DNA of 64,000 nt from Bradyrhizobium agreste (GTDB lineage Bacteria; Pseudomonadota; Alphaproteobacteria; Rhizobiales; Xanthobacteraceae): positions 1 through 64,000 of the forward strand of contig NZ_JACCHP010000009.1 of assembly GCF_016031625.1 (NCBI RefSeq), in the 5' to 3' direction. A program made the translations under genes and the position numbers. Below are positions 37,794-46,819 of the stretch, piece by piece (within the stretch, counting starts at the first letter, position 1; each line of letters begins with the position of its first letter). The notes under the pieces were generated by a model. It was not told the origin of the DNA. It saw nothing but the letters and a program-made list of their open reading frames with translations, and did not search any database.

Positions 37794-38738
37794 TTACTTG
37801 CCGAGCTTGCCGAGTTCGGCGGTCAGCTCCGGAACCGCCTGGTAGAGATCGGCGACCAGGCCGTAATCGGCGACCTGGAAGATCGGCGCGTCCTCGTCCT
37901 TGTTGATCGCGACGATCACCTTGGAGTCCTTCATGCCGGCCAGATGCTGGATGGCGCCGGAAATGCCGACCGCGACATAGAGCTCGGGGGCCACGACCTT
38001 GCCGGTCTGGCCAACCTGCCAGTCGTTCGGCGCATAGCCGGCGTCGACCGCGGCGCGCGAGGCACCGACACCGGCGCCCAGCTTGTCCGCGAGCGGCTCG
38101 ATGTACTTGGCAAAATTCTCGCGGCTCTGCATGGCGCGGCCACCGGAGACGATGATCTTGGCCGAAGTCAGCTCGGGACGATCGCTCTTGGCGACCTCCT
38201 CACCGACGAAAGTCGACAGGCCCGGATCGGCCGCCGCCGCCACGGTCTCGACCGGGGCGCTGCCGCCCTCGCCTGCTGCGGCGAAGGTGGAGGTGCGCAC
38301 CGTGATGACCTTCTTGGCATCCTTGGACTTCACCGTCTGGATGGCGTTGCCGGCATAGATCGGACGCTCATAGGTATCGGGCGCGACCACCTTGATGATC
38401 TCCGAGACCTGCATGACGTCGAGCAGAGCGGCGATGCGGGGCATCACGTTCTTGAAGCGCGAGGTCGCCGGCGCGACGATCGCGTCATAGCCGGACGCCA
38501 GCGACACGACCAGCGCAGCCAGCGGCTCGGCGAGATCGTGCGCGTAGAGGTCGCCGTCGGCGAGCAGCACCTTCTTCACGCCATTGAGCTTGGCAGCGGC
38601 ATCCGCCGCGGCCTTGGCGTTTTGGCCGGCGACCAGAACCTCGACATCGGCGCCGAGCGCGGCAGCTGCGGTCAGGGCCTTGTTGGTGGCGTCCTTCAGC
38701 GACGCATTGTCGTGTTCGGCAATCAGAAGCGTCGTCAT
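37794..38738 (-). CDS. etfA: Electron transfer flavoprotein subunit alpha
   Basis: A 314-residue FAD-binding subunit. The C-terminal FAD domain has [33 protein letters not shown] (in two pieces) and [28 protein letters not shown]. With EtfB it carries electrons from acyl-CoA dehydrogenases to the quinone pool. Its start overlaps the etfB stop by one base, so the two are coupled. Confidence 0.96.
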   Translation of the reverse strand: MTTLLIAEHDNASLKDATNKALTAAAALGADVEVLVAGQNAKAAADAAAKLNGVKKVLLADGDLYAHDLAEPLAALVVSLASGYDAIVAPATSRFKNVMPRIAALLDVMQVSEIIKVVAPDTYERPIYAGNAIQTVKSKDAKKVITVRTSTFAAAGEGGSAPVETVAAAADPGLSTFVGEEVAKSDRPELTSAKIIVSGGRAMQSRENFAKYIEPLADKLGAGVGASRAAVDAGYAPNDWQVGQTGKVVAPELYVAVGISGAIQHLAGMKDSKVIVAINKDEDAPIFQVADYGLVADLYQAVPELTAELGKLGK

Positions 38739-39487
38739 CAGAGCACCCCGGCTTCGTTCTTGAGTTTGGACACCAGCTCGGCGACGTCCTTGACCTTGAC
38801 GCCGGCCTTGCGGCCCGCGGGCTCAGCCGTCTTCAGAACCTCGAGGCGCGCGGCGATGTCGACGCCGTAATCGGCGACGGTCTTTTCCGCGATCGGCTTC
38901 TTCTTCGCTTTCATGATGTTGGGCAGCGAGGCGTAGCGCGGCTCGTTGAGGCGGAGATCGGTGGTGACGATCGCCGGTCCCTTCAGCTTCACGGTCTGGA
39001 GGCCGCCATCGACTTCGCGCGTCACCTTGAAGTCGGAGCCTTCGACCTCGAGCTTGGAGGCGAAGGTCGCCTGCGACCAGCCAAGCAGCGCAGCCAGCAT
39101 CTGGCCGGTCTGGTTCGAGTCGTCGTCGATCGCCTGCTTGCCGAGAATGATCAGGCCCGGCTGCTCTTCTTCCGCAACCTTCTTCAGGATCTTGGCGACG
39201 GCAAGCGGCTCGATCGTGCCCTCCGCCTTCACCAGGATGCCGCGATCGGCGCCCATGGCAAGACCGGTGCGGATCGTCTCGGATGCCTGCGCCGGTCCGA
39301 TCGAGACCACCACCACCTCGGTGGCCTTGCCGGCTTCCTTCAGGCGCAGCGCTTCCTCGACTGCGATTTCGTCGAAGGGGTTCATGGACATCTTGACGTT
39401 GGCGAGTTCAACGCCCGATCCATCGCCCTTGACGCGGACCTTGACGTTGTAATCGACCACCCGCTTTACCGGCACTAAGACCTTCAT
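38738..39487 (-). CDS. etfB: Electron transfer flavoprotein subunit beta
   Basis: A 249-residue AMP-binding subunit. [19 protein letters not shown] is the family N-terminus, and [21 protein letters not shown] and [21 protein letters not shown] are the conserved blocks. ATG 39487 is chosen over 39505 as it begins at the family start. It forms the etfB-etfA pair. The 120 bases between it and the cobalamin gene hold its promoter, in which I see nothing diagnostic. Confidence 0.96.
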   Translation of the reverse strand: MKVLVPVKRVVDYNVKVRVKGDGSGVELANVKMSMNPFDEIAVEEALRLKEAGKATEVVVVSIGPAQASETIRTGLAMGADRGILVKAEGTIEPLAVAKILKKVAEEEQPGLIILGKQAIDDDSNQTGQMLAALLGWSQATFASKLEVEGSDFKVTREVDGGLQTVKLKGPAIVTTDLRLNEPRYASLPNIMKAKKKPIAEKTVADYGVDIAARLEVLKTAEPAGRKAGVKVKDVAELVSKLKNEAGVL

Positions 39488-39608
39488 CGATCCTCTTTCA
39501 CTCAATTTGGGAGGGGGGTTATCAACTGGCGCGGAACCTAAAGGCCTGATCTGCCCCGGTCAACGCGCAACGTAATTTTGGCCTCCTGAAATGCGGGCGC
39601 GCGATGGG

Positions 39609-40190
39609 TCAGCGGTTCTGGCCGGGAACCCAGAGCACGTCGCCGGCGCCGTTGCCGTTCACGGCCCGGCTGGCCACGAACAGGAAGTCGGACAGGCGAT
39701 TCATATATTGGATGCCAGCCGCGCTGACCGGCTCGCCCGGCTGGGCCGCCAGTTCCACGATCACGCGTTCCGCCCTGCGGCATATCGTGCGCGCCACATG
39801 GAGATGGGCCGCGGCCGGCGTGCCGCCGGGAAGCACGAAGGAGGTCAGTGGAGCGAGCTTGTCGTTGAGCGCGTCGATGTCGCGCTCGAGCCGCTCGACC
39901 TGGCTCGCCACCACCCGCAGCCGCTCGGCCTTGCCTTTGTCCTTGTCTCGCTCCGGTACCGCGAGATCGGCACCAAGATCGAACAGATCGTTCTGGATGC
40001 GGCCGAGCATCGCGTCGAGCTCGGGCATCTCCCCGGTGTGGAGCCTGACCACGCCGATCGCGGCATTCGTCTCGTCGACGGTGCCATAGGCCTCGATGCG
40101 CAGATCGTATTTCGGACGTCGCTCGCCGGTTCCGAGCGCGGTCGTGCCGTCGTCACCGGTCTTCGTGTAGATGCGGTTAAGTACGACCAT
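39609..40190 (-). CDS. Cob(I)alamin adenosyltransferase, PduO type
   Basis: A 193-residue trimeric enzyme that transfers adenosyl from ATP to cobalamin. TKTGDDGTTALGTGERRPK is the ATP-binding N-terminal motif, and the conserved arginine-rich helix ARTICRRAERVIVELA and YMNRLSDFLFVASR are present. ATG 40190 begins the family N-terminus. I see no cobalamin riboswitch upstream. It lies upstream of etfB on the same strand and downstream of a HIG1-like gene. Confidence 0.93.
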   Translation of the reverse strand: MVVLNRIYTKTGDDGTTALGTGERRPKYDLRIEAYGTVDETNAAIGVVRLHTGEMPELDAMLGRIQNDLFDLGADLAVPERDKDKGKAERLRVVASQVERLERDIDALNDKLAPLTSFVLPGGTPAAAHLHVARTICRRAERVIVELAAQPGEPVSAAGIQYMNRLSDFLFVASRAVNGNGAGDVLWVPGQNR

Positions 40191-40211
40191 GCTGGTTTCC
40201 TTGATCTTACG

Positions 40212-40256
40212 GCATGATCTTGTCGGAAAACCGCTGCGCACTTTTCCGGATCATGC
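40212..40256. repeat. Palindromic repeat, family E, copy 2
   Basis: GCATGATC (40212) and GATCATGC (ending 40256) with inner GGAAAA/TTTTCC arms. It is near-identical, inverted, to the element at 23342. Its right edge ends one base before the stop codon of the HIG1-like gene, and it may end that transcript. Confidence 0.85.
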
Positions 40257-40257
40257 C

Positions 40258-40452
40258 CTATCGTCCCATCGCCCAGACCGCGAGCATCGCGATGATGATC
40301 GCCACGAACTGCAGCAGCACGCGCCAGCGCATCAGCTTCTGCGAGGTGTTGGGCGAGCCGCCGCGCATCATGTTGATGAGCCCGAGCAGCAGCACCAGCG
40401 CCACGGCGCCGGCTGCGGCCGGCAGGATGAAAGTACTCAGGAGAGATGCCAT
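40258..40452 (-). CDS. Twin-transmembrane small protein (HIG1-domain type)
   Basis: A 64-residue protein with two hydrophobic helices (LPAAAGAVALVLLLGLINMM and LLQFVAIIIAMLAVWAMG). Between them is NTSQKLMRWRVLLQF, which is the HIG1_N signature. HIG1 proteins associate with respiratory complexes in mitochondria; bacterial versions are little studied. The stop codon is next to a palindromic repeat. It precedes the PduO-type gene. Confidence 0.85.
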   Translation of the reverse strand: MASLLSTFILPAAAGAVALVLLLGLINMMRGGSPNTSQKLMRWRVLLQFVAIIIAMLAVWAMGR

Positions 40453-40499
40453 TTGAGGGTAGATAACACCGTGTGGAGCGGTCCGCCATCTCCCCAGCT

Positions 40500-40629
40500 C
40501 GTCATTCCGGGGCGATGCGGCGGGACCGAGCGAAGCGAGACCCGGCGCGTCGAGCCCGGAATCCATCGCGCCACTTGCGCTGCGGCTAGATGGATTCCGG
40601 GCTCGCGCTTCGCGCGCCCCGGGATGACG
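40500..40629. repeat. Intergenic palindromic repeat, family A, copy 3
   Basis: CGTCATTCCGGGGCGATG at the left and CGCCCCGGGATGACGG at the right, with inner GAGCCCGGAATCCATC/GATGGATTCCGGGCTC. It is about 25 bases longer than the other copies, carrying an extra GACCGAGCGAAGCGAGAC segment. It lies upstream of the BrkB-family gene. Confidence 0.88.
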
Positions 40630-40764
40630 GCACGGCGCTTCGCGAACTGGCTTTTGGGCCGATAATATCAGATGGTAACGCTATGATTTCCGATTTGCGC
40701 CCATTGCCTGTTCTCCCGATCTCTCCCTGCCCGCAGGGGGAGAGAGCAGCGGTGTAGGTGCCAC

Positions 40765-41658
40765 GTGAAAGCGGTCCGCTACATCTACGTCGTCGCGATG
40801 GACGCGTTCTACACGTTCCTCGCCGATGACGGCTGGGCGATCGCAAGCCACATCGCGCTGTCGACGCTGATGGCGCTATTCCCGTTCCTGATCGTGCTGA
40901 CCTCGCTCGCCGGCTTCTTCGGCTCCAAGGAACTCGCCGACCAGGCCGCCAGCTTGATGCTCCAGATCTGGCCCAAGCAGGTCGCCGATTCGATCTCGGG
41001 GGAAGTGCATGACGTGCTGACCACCACCCGCACCGGCCTTTTGACCATCGGCGCGGCGCTGTCGGTCTATTTCGCCTCCAATGGCGTCGAGGCGCTCCGG
41101 ATCGCGCTCAACCGCGCCTATGCGGTGGTGGAGATGCGCAGCTGGTACTGGCTCCGGCTGGAATCGATTGCCTATACGATCATTGCGGCCTTCACGGCCC
41201 TCGCCATGGCGTTCCTGATCGTGCTCGGGCCGCTGATCATCGAAGCCGCTCGGCGCCACATTCCGCTGTTCGTGGAATCCAACGAAAGCATCCTCACCTG
41301 GCTGCGCTACGGCATCACCATCAGCGCGCTGGTGGTGGCGCTGATCATCCTGCATGCCTGGCTGCCGGCGGGGCGGCGCAGCTTCTTCCAGATTCTGCCC
41401 GGCATCGTCTTCACCATCGTGGCGTCGCTGATATCAGGCATCGTGTTCGGACAATATCTCGCGCGCTTCGCCAACAATTACGTGACGATGTATGCGGGGC
41501 TCGCCTCGGTGATCATCGCGCTGGTGTTCCTGTATTTCATCGCCGCGATCTTCGTTTACGGCGGCGAACTCAACGCCGCGATCATCAAGTCGCGGCTTCC
41601 TCACGGCGTGTCGCTTCAAGCAGCGCAGTCGCTAGCGCCCGCGGAGACACAGGCTTGA
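40765..41658 (+). CDS. YihY/BrkB family inner-membrane protein
   Basis: A 297-residue protein with about six hydrophobic helices, for example IALSTLMALFPFLIVLTSLAGF, AFTALAMAFLIVLGPLI and IALVFLYFIAAIFVYGGELNA. The last of these is the family's C-terminal signature. Function is not settled; it was once called ribonuclease BN in error. Its last 74 bases overlap the last 74 bases of the convergent histidine kinase gene. Confidence 0.9.
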   Translation: MKAVRYIYVVAMDAFYTFLADDGWAIASHIALSTLMALFPFLIVLTSLAGFFGSKELADQAASLMLQIWPKQVADSISGEVHDVLTTTRTGLLTIGAALSVYFASNGVEALRIALNRAYAVVEMRSWYWLRLESIAYTIIAAFTALAMAFLIVLGPLIIEAARRHIPLFVESNESILTWLRYGITISALVVALIILHAWLPAGRRSFFQILPGIVFTIVASLISGIVFGQYLARFANNYVTMYAGLASVIIALVFLYFIAAIFVYGGELNAAIIKSRLPHGVSLQAAQSLAPAETQA

Positions 41659-42838
41659 CCAGGAAGGCATCGGCCCCGGCCTCGCGCGAGGCGGCCTCGT
41701 CCTCGCCACGGCCGGACACGCCGATGATCGGGATCTGAGCCAGCGGCGTCGGCAGCGCGCGGATCCGCCTGATGGCCTCGATGCCGTCGATGCCCGGCAG
41801 CACCATGTCCATCAGCACGGCGTCGAACGCGCCCTGCTCCAGCCGGTTCACGGCGTCCTCGCCGCGCCCGATGAACTCGGCATGATGGCCGAGCTCGGTC
41901 AGGATGGTGTTGAGGACGACGCGGCCGAACGGATTGTCCTCGACGCTGAGCACGCGGAGCGCAGGCACCGCCTCGGGCTCGCCGCCGTGCTTTGCCGTGC
42001 GGGCGGTGTCCGGTCCCGCCGCGTCCAGCGACACCGTCAATGTGAAGGTGGCGCCGCCACCGCGGCGCGGAGCGACGGTGATATCGCCGCCCATCGCCCG
42101 CGCCAATTGCTTGACCGAGGAAAGCCCCAAGCCGGCGCCGCCGAAGCGCGAGGCAATGGTGACATTGGCCTGGGTGAACGGACGAAACAGTCGCTTGATC
42201 TCGGCCATGGTCAGGCCGATGCCGCTGTCGGACACCGCAAAGGCGACGCCGACCCTGCCCTTTGCTTTACTCTTGGCCGGACGCCACGGCCCGACGGCGA
42301 GGGCCACCCCGCCCCGGTCGGTGAATTTCACGGCGTTGTCGATCAGGTTTTCGAGCGCTGCGCGCAGGCGGACGGAATCGCCGACCACGAGACCGGGGAT
42401 CTTGTCGGCGATCTCGACCTTGGCCTGGAGACCTTTGGCCGCGGCGCGGCCGGCGAGCGAATCGCCGGCGGTGCGAGCAAGCGCCTTGAGATCGAACAGG
42501 TCCTGCCGCGGCGTGCTGCCGCCCTTCCCGGTTTTGGCAGCATCCACGAACAGTGTGGCGAGGCTCGCCAGATGCTCGGCGCCGGCCTTGATGGTGTCGG
42601 CCCAGCGCCGCTCCCGCTCGCCGAGGTCGGAGGTCGCGAGCAGGTCGCTGATCGCGAGAATGCCGGTCAGGGGGGTTCGGACCTCATGGGCAAAAGCGGC
42701 CAGCGCCGCCTGGACGACATCCGGCGCAGCCGCCGTGGTGCTGCGCTTGCGCAGCCGGCCGGCCGGCCCGGCCCGCTTCCGAAGCGGCCGCCGCCTGGAC
42801 GTCCGGGTGGTGCGCACTGGACGCGTCTTCGCCGCCAT
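41585..42838 (-). CDS. Hybrid histidine kinase with C-terminal receiver, no sensor domain
   Basis: A 417-residue protein. A very basic N-terminus is followed by HisKA with FAHEVRTPLTGI (phospho-His at about residue 50). Next is the HATPase domain (LENLIDNAVKFTDRGG, SDSGIGL and FGGAGLGLSSVKQLA), then a receiver domain with phosphoacceptor in VLMDMVLPGIDG and Lys in FLVKPVS. There is no transmembrane or PAS sensor, so input must come from a partner. Basic start and lack of sensor suggest a soluble kinase. Overlaps the convergent BrkB-family gene by 74 bases. Confidence 0.92.
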   Translation of the reverse strand: MAAKTRPVRTTRTSRRRPLRKRAGPAGRLRKRSTTAAAPDVVQAALAAFAHEVRTPLTGILAISDLLATSDLGERERRWADTIKAGAEHLASLATLFVDAAKTGKGGSTPRQDLFDLKALARTAGDSLAGRAAAKGLQAKVEIADKIPGLVVGDSVRLRAALENLIDNAVKFTDRGGVALAVGPWRPAKSKAKGRVGVAFAVSDSGIGLTMAEIKRLFRPFTQANVTIASRFGGAGLGLSSVKQLARAMGGDITVAPRRGGGATFTLTVSLDAAGPDTARTAKHGGEPEAVPALRVLSVEDNPFGRVVLNTILTELGHHAEFIGRGEDAVNRLEQGAFDAVLMDMVLPGIDGIEAIRRIRALPTPLAQIPIIGVSGRGEDEAASREAGADAFLVKPVSPRALATALLEATRREEAAT

Positions 42839-42939
42839 GAATCCCCTTCGAAGTACCCTCTTCGAACCCCGCGCGGGCCAAGCATGGCACGGAGCAACGC
42901 CCGGAGTCACGGCGACGTTTCGCTAACCCCCAGAGAAAC

Positions 42940-43809
42940 TTAACCTAATCCCACCAGCTGGCGGATCGCGGCAGGCGTGACGCCGGCCGAGCGCAATTCG
43001 CGCAGACCGGTCGAGCGGCTCGATTTCGACAGCTTCCGACCCGCCTCATCGCGAATCAGCCGGTGATGGCGATAGGCCGGCTCGGGCAGGCCGAGCAGGA
43101 CCTGGAGCAGGCGGTGCACCGACGTCGCATAAAACAGGTCCTGCCCGCGCACGATCTCGCTGACGCCCTGGAGCGCGTCGTCGACGACCACAGAGAGATG
43201 GTAGCTGGTCGGCGTCTCCTTGCGCGCCAGGATGACATCGCCCCAGGCCTCCGGCCGCGCCGGGACGATGCCGCGCTCGCCATCCGGCCTCTCGCCGAGC
43301 TCGTTCCAGCTCAGGCCGGCGACGCGGCGGCAGGCGGCCGCCATGTCGAGCCGCAGCGCATAGGGCGCGCCCGAGGCGATCAGCTGCGCGCGCTCGTCAG
43401 CCGAGAGCGATTTGGCATCGCCCGGATAAAGCGGTGCGCCGTCGGGATCGCGCGGCCACGGCCCGTCGGCCTCGCGCGCCGCCACCAGCTTAGCGATCTC
43501 GGCGCGGCTTTCGAAGGCGGGATAGACGAGACCGAGTGCCGAGAGCTTTTCCAGCGCAGCGCGATAATCGGCGAGATGTTCGGATTGACGCCGCACTGGC
43601 GTCTCCCAGGCAATCCCAAGCCAGGCGAGATCCTCGTAGATCGCCGTCTCATAGTCCGGCCGGCAGCGCGTCGCGTCGATATCCTCGATCCGCAGCAACA
43701 AAAGCCCGCCGGTCTTTCGCGCGCGATCGAAGTTGAGCAGCGCGGAATAGGCGTGGCCGAGATGCAGGAAGCCGTTCGGGCTCGGAGCGAATCGGAAAAC
43801 GGGTGGCAT
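42940..43809 (-). CDS. gluQ: Glutamyl-Q tRNA(Asp) synthetase
   Basis: A 289-residue stand-alone catalytic core of glutamyl-tRNA synthetase that glutamylates queuosine at the wobble base of tRNA(Asp). FAPSPNGFLHLGHAYSALLN contains the HIGH-like motif and LRIEDIDATRCRPD the second block; GRKLSKSSRSTG is the KMSKS-like loop. There is no anticodon-binding domain. It diverges from the AlkA-type gene across a palindromic repeat. Confidence 0.94.
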   Translation of the reverse strand: MPPVFRFAPSPNGFLHLGHAYSALLNFDRARKTGGLLLLRIEDIDATRCRPDYETAIYEDLAWLGIAWETPVRRQSEHLADYRAALEKLSALGLVYPAFESRAEIAKLVAAREADGPWPRDPDGAPLYPGDAKSLSADERAQLIASGAPYALRLDMAAACRRVAGLSWNELGERPDGERGIVPARPEAWGDVILARKETPTSYHLSVVVDDALQGVSEIVRGQDLFYATSVHRLLQVLLGLPEPAYRHHRLIRDEAGRKLSKSSRSTGLRELRSAGVTPAAIRQLVGLG

Positions 43810-43826
43810 GGATTCTCACGAGACTT

Positions 43827-43912
43827 GTCATGGCCGGGCTTGACCCGGCCATCCATCTTCCAAGACTCTGTTACGATAGGAGATGGATGCGCGGGTCAAG
43901 CCCGCGCATGAC
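43827..43912. repeat. Intergenic palindromic repeat, family C
   Basis: GTCATGGCCGGGCTTGACCC at the left mirrors GGGTCAAGCCCGCGCATGAC at the right, with inner GGCCATCCATCTTCC-like and GGAGATGGATGC arms. It occupies nearly the whole 116-base gap between the divergent gluQ and the AlkA-type gene, so it must overlap their promoters or leaders. Confidence 0.85.
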
Positions 43913-43925
43913 GAGCAGGGCCTTC

Positions 43926-44585
43926 ATGACCATTCACCTCGAAACCCAGTCCGATCTCGAAGAGGCCGTTCACGCGCTGATCAAGCGCGATCCGCGCCTC
44001 AAGCCCGTGCTCGAGATCGCGGGCATGCCGGCGTTGCGGCGGCGCGAGCCGGGGTTTACGGGGCTCGCGCACATCGTCTGCGGGCAGCAGCTCTCCACCG
44101 CGAGCGCCGCGGCGATCTGGGGACGGCTGTCGGCCGCATTCGATCCGTTCGATCATGGCGCGGTGCGCCGCGCCCGCGCCGACCGGCTGGGGCGGCTCGG
44201 CCTCTCTGCCGCCAAGATCAAGACGCTCAAGCATCTCGCCCGCGAGATCGCCGCGCAGCGGCTGAACCTCGACGTGCTCGCGGAGGAGGATGCCGACGCG
44301 GCGCATCACACCCTGATCGCGCTGCCCGGCATCGGCCCCTGGACGGCCGACCTCTACCTCTTGTTCTGCCTCGGCCACGGCGACGCCTGGCCGGCCGGCG
44401 ACCTCGCCGTGCAGGAAGGCATCCGCATCGGGCTAGGCCTCAAGGCGCGGCCGACGGAGAAGCAGATGGCGCCGATCGCCGAGCCCTGGCGTCCGCTGCG
44501 CGGTGCGGCGGCGCATCTGTGGTGGAGCTATTACCGCGCGGTGAAGAAGCGCGAGGGCGTGCTCGCAGGCCAAGCTTCATCATGA
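43926..44585 (+). CDS. DNA-3-methyladenine glycosylase II (AlkA/HhH-GPD) family
   Basis: A 219-residue base-excision repair glycosylase. The helix-hairpin-helix LIALPGIGPWTADLYLLF is clear, and the catalytic aspartate is in WPAGDLAVQEG. HIVCGQQLSTASAAAIWGRL is the usual upstream block. It removes alkylated purines. There is no iron-sulfur Cys cluster, consistent with AlkA rather than MutY/Nth. ATG 43926 gives the family start. Confidence 0.92.
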   Translation: MTIHLETQSDLEEAVHALIKRDPRLKPVLEIAGMPALRRREPGFTGLAHIVCGQQLSTASAAAIWGRLSAAFDPFDHGAVRRARADRLGRLGLSAAKIKTLKHLAREIAAQRLNLDVLAEEDADAAHHTLIALPGIGPWTADLYLLFCLGHGDAWPAGDLAVQEGIRIGLGLKARPTEKQMAPIAEPWRPLRGAAAHLWWSYYRAVKKREGVLAGQASS

Positions 44586-44593
44586 CAGATGCG

Positions 44594-44720
44594 GTGTCCC
44601 GGACGCGGTGCGGCACGAAGTGACGCGCCGCAGAGCCGGGACCCATGAGCGTCGCGAGATGGATGCATGGGCCCCGGATCAGCAGCGCGACACTGCGTGC
44701 TGCTCTGCGTGCGGGGCACG
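44594..44720. repeat. Intergenic palindromic repeat, family D, copy 2
   Basis: GTGTCCCGGACGCGGTGCGGC at the left and TGCGTGCGGGGCAC at the right, with inner AGCCGGGACCCATG and CATGGGCCCCGG. Same family as 36581. It fills the gap between the AlkA-type and the LysR gene ends. Confidence 0.85.
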
Positions 44721-44725
44721 TGGCC

Positions 44726-45613
44726 TTAGCCGCGCAGCCGCGCGCGGTCGGTCCGGGCGCATTCGGCGACGAATTCGATCACGGCGCGCACTGCCGGGAG
44801 CTCGACGAGGTCGGGATGGGCCAGCAGCCAGAGATCCGCGACGCTGGCGAGCTTCTGCGGGGCGACGCGCACGAGATCGGAATAGGCTTCGGCGACGAAG
44901 CACGACAGCGCGGAGATTCCGATGCCGGCGCGGACCGCCGCCAGCATGTCCCCCTGTGACGAGCAGCGCATCGCCACCCTCGCCTGCCGCGTGACGAGGT
45001 CGCTCCAGCGCGCAAGCTGCGCATTGGATGTCTGGTCGGCGAAGCCGATGACGCTGTGCTCCTTCCAATCGCCGCGCCGTTCAGGCAGGGGCCGGCCGGC
45101 GGCATAATCGCGCGAGGCATAGAAGCCAGTGCCGAGACGGCCGATCTTGCGGCCGACCAGGTTCTCTTCACCGCTGTCGAAGGGCCGCAGCACCACATCC
45201 GCCTCACGCCGGCGCACGCTCGCCGGAAACGGATGGGTGATGATCTCGAGCTGGATATGATCGTGCGCACGCAGGAAGGCAGGCAGGCGCGGCATCAGCC
45301 AGTGCGAGGCGAGCGTGGCGCCGATCGACAGCTTGACGATGCCGCGCGCCTTGTGTCCACCCGCCGCGACTGCGGTCTCGGCCCGCAGTGCTGCGGCCGC
45401 CATGGCCTCGGCGTGCTCGCGCAAGGCCCGTCCATCCGCGGTCAGCGCCAGGCCGTCGGCGGCGCGCGCCACCAATCTTGTGCCGAGCTGGGCTTCCAGC
45501 GCCGCGATCTTGCGGCTGACGGTGGGATGGCTGGTGTGCAGGCGGCGGGCGGCGGCGGTGAAGCTGCCGGTATCGGCGACCGCGACGAAGGTCTTGCAAA
45601 GGTCCCAATCCAT
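44726..45613 (-). CDS. LysR family transcriptional regulator
   Basis: A 295-residue regulator with the N-terminal winged helix (LCKTFVAVADTGSFTAAARR, then HTSHPTVSRKIAALEAQLG) and a C-terminal periplasmic-binding-protein-like effector domain. It is transcribed away from the nitronate monooxygenase gene, with a perfect palindrome in between. By LysR custom it should control that gene and itself. The effector is unknown. Confidence 0.93.
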   Translation of the reverse strand: MDWDLCKTFVAVADTGSFTAAARRLHTSHPTVSRKIAALEAQLGTRLVARAADGLALTADGRALREHAEAMAAAALRAETAVAAGGHKARGIVKLSIGATLASHWLMPRLPAFLRAHDHIQLEIITHPFPASVRRREADVVLRPFDSGEENLVGRKIGRLGTGFYASRDYAAGRPLPERRGDWKEHSVIGFADQTSNAQLARWSDLVTRQARVAMRCSSQGDMLAAVRAGIGISALSCFVAEAYSDLVRVAPQKLASVADLWLLAHPDLVELPAVRAVIEFVAECARTDRARLRG

Positions 45614-45644
45614 TCGGCGGCCCTGTTCATACCTGAATGATCGT

Positions 45645-45662
45645 CCGTTCATTATTGAACGG
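45645..45662. promoter_or_regulatory. Palindromic operator between lysR-type gene and nitronate monooxygenase
   Basis: CCGTTCA (45645-45651) and TGAACGG (45656-45662) are exact 7-bp inverted arms with a 4-base TTAT centre. It lies 32 bases upstream of the LysR start and about 130 upstream of the monooxygenase start. LysR sites contain T-N11-A, which this palindrome provides. A TATAAT box follows at 45684-45689 for the rightward promoter. Confidence 0.6.
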
Positions 45663-45794
45663 CCGGGCCGCGCCGTCCAACCTTATAATGGGATCAAATC
45701 CGCGGCCACGGGCGGTCCATCCGCCCGCGCGACAATCAAAACGGAAACGCCTCGTCATCCGCCCGCCGGCGGGACCGCGTTTCGGGAGGACATG

Positions 45795-46769
45795 ATGGCA
45801 CTGCCCAATCTCTTGAAGGATTCGCTCGAGCTGCCCGTGGTCGGCTCGCCGCTGTTCATCGTCTCCGGCCCAGAGCTGGTGATCGCCCAGTGCAAGGCCG
45901 GAATCGTCGGCTCGCTTCCCGCGCTCAATGCCCGCCCGGTCGAGAAGCTGGACGAATGGCTGAGCCGGATCGAAGACGAGCTCGGCGAATACAAATCGCG
46001 CAATCCCGGCAAGAAGGTCGCGCCCTACGCCGTCAACCAGATCTGCCATGCCTCCAACGACCGGCTGATGAAGGACATGGAGACCTGCGTCAAGCACAAG
46101 GCGCCGATCATCATCACCTCGCTGCGGCCGCCGGCGGAGATCGTCGAGGCGGCGCACTCCTATGGCGGGCTGGTGTTCCACGACGTCATCAACGTCAAGC
46201 ACGCGCGCAAAGCGGCCGAGCAGGGCGTCGATGGCCTGATCCTGGTCTGCGCCGGTGCGGGCGGACACGCCGGCACGCTGTCGCCCTTCGCGCTGGTGCG
46301 CGAGGTCAAGCAATGGTTCGACGGCGCCGTCCTGCTGTCGGGCGCGATCAGCGACGGCTATGGCATCGCCTCGGCGCTGACCCTGGGCGCCGACCTCGCC
46401 TATATGGGCACGCGCTTCATCGCGACGCAGGAAGCCAATGCCGACGAGGCCTACAAGTCGGCGCTGACGCAGCACGCAGCGCACAACATCGTCTACACCA
46501 ACCTGTTCACCGGCGTGCACGGCAATTATCTCGGCCCGTCGATCGCTGCCGCCGGCCTCGATCCGGACAATCTCCCCGCCGCAGACAAAACGAAGATGAA
46601 TTTCGGCTCCGGCGGCAACATGAAATCGAAGGCATGGCGCGACATCTGGGGATCGGGCCAGGGCATCGGCCAGATCACCGATGTCCCTCCCGTCGCGGAG
46701 CTCGTCGAGCGCATGAAGCGTGAATTCGATCAGGCGGGGCAGGATTTCCTGATGCGCGTCAGCGCCTGA
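45795..46769 (+). CDS. Nitronate monooxygenase family protein
   Basis: A 324-residue FMN enzyme of the NPD/2-nitropropane dioxygenase family. The N-terminal PLFIVSGPELVIAQCKAGIVGS, VCAGAGGHAGTLSPFALV (FMN phosphate site with the conserved His) and the ALTLGADLAYMGTRFIATQEAN block are all present. It oxidises nitronates, or in relatives acts on other substrates. GGGAGGA precedes two adjacent ATG codons; the second has the better spacing. It heads a three-gene row with a binding protein and an acyl-CoA synthetase. Confidence 0.9.
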   Translation: MALPNLLKDSLELPVVGSPLFIVSGPELVIAQCKAGIVGSLPALNARPVEKLDEWLSRIEDELGEYKSRNPGKKVAPYAVNQICHASNDRLMKDMETCVKHKAPIIITSLRPPAEIVEAAHSYGGLVFHDVINVKHARKAAEQGVDGLILVCAGAGGHAGTLSPFALVREVKQWFDGAVLLSGAISDGYGIASALTLGADLAYMGTRFIATQEANADEAYKSALTQHAAHNIVYTNLFTGVHGNYLGPSIAAAGLDPDNLPAADKTKMNFGSGGNMKSKAWRDIWGSGQGIGQITDVPPVAELVERMKREFDQAGQDFLMRVSA

Positions 46770-46819
46770 CGACGTTGTCCAACAACAGGATTGGACTGGC
46801 AACAAAACGGGAGGACATC

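Noticed and set aside
39488..40260. Cobalamin riboswitch near the PduO-type gene
   Set aside because: No conserved B12-box-like sequence was seen in the gaps on either side.
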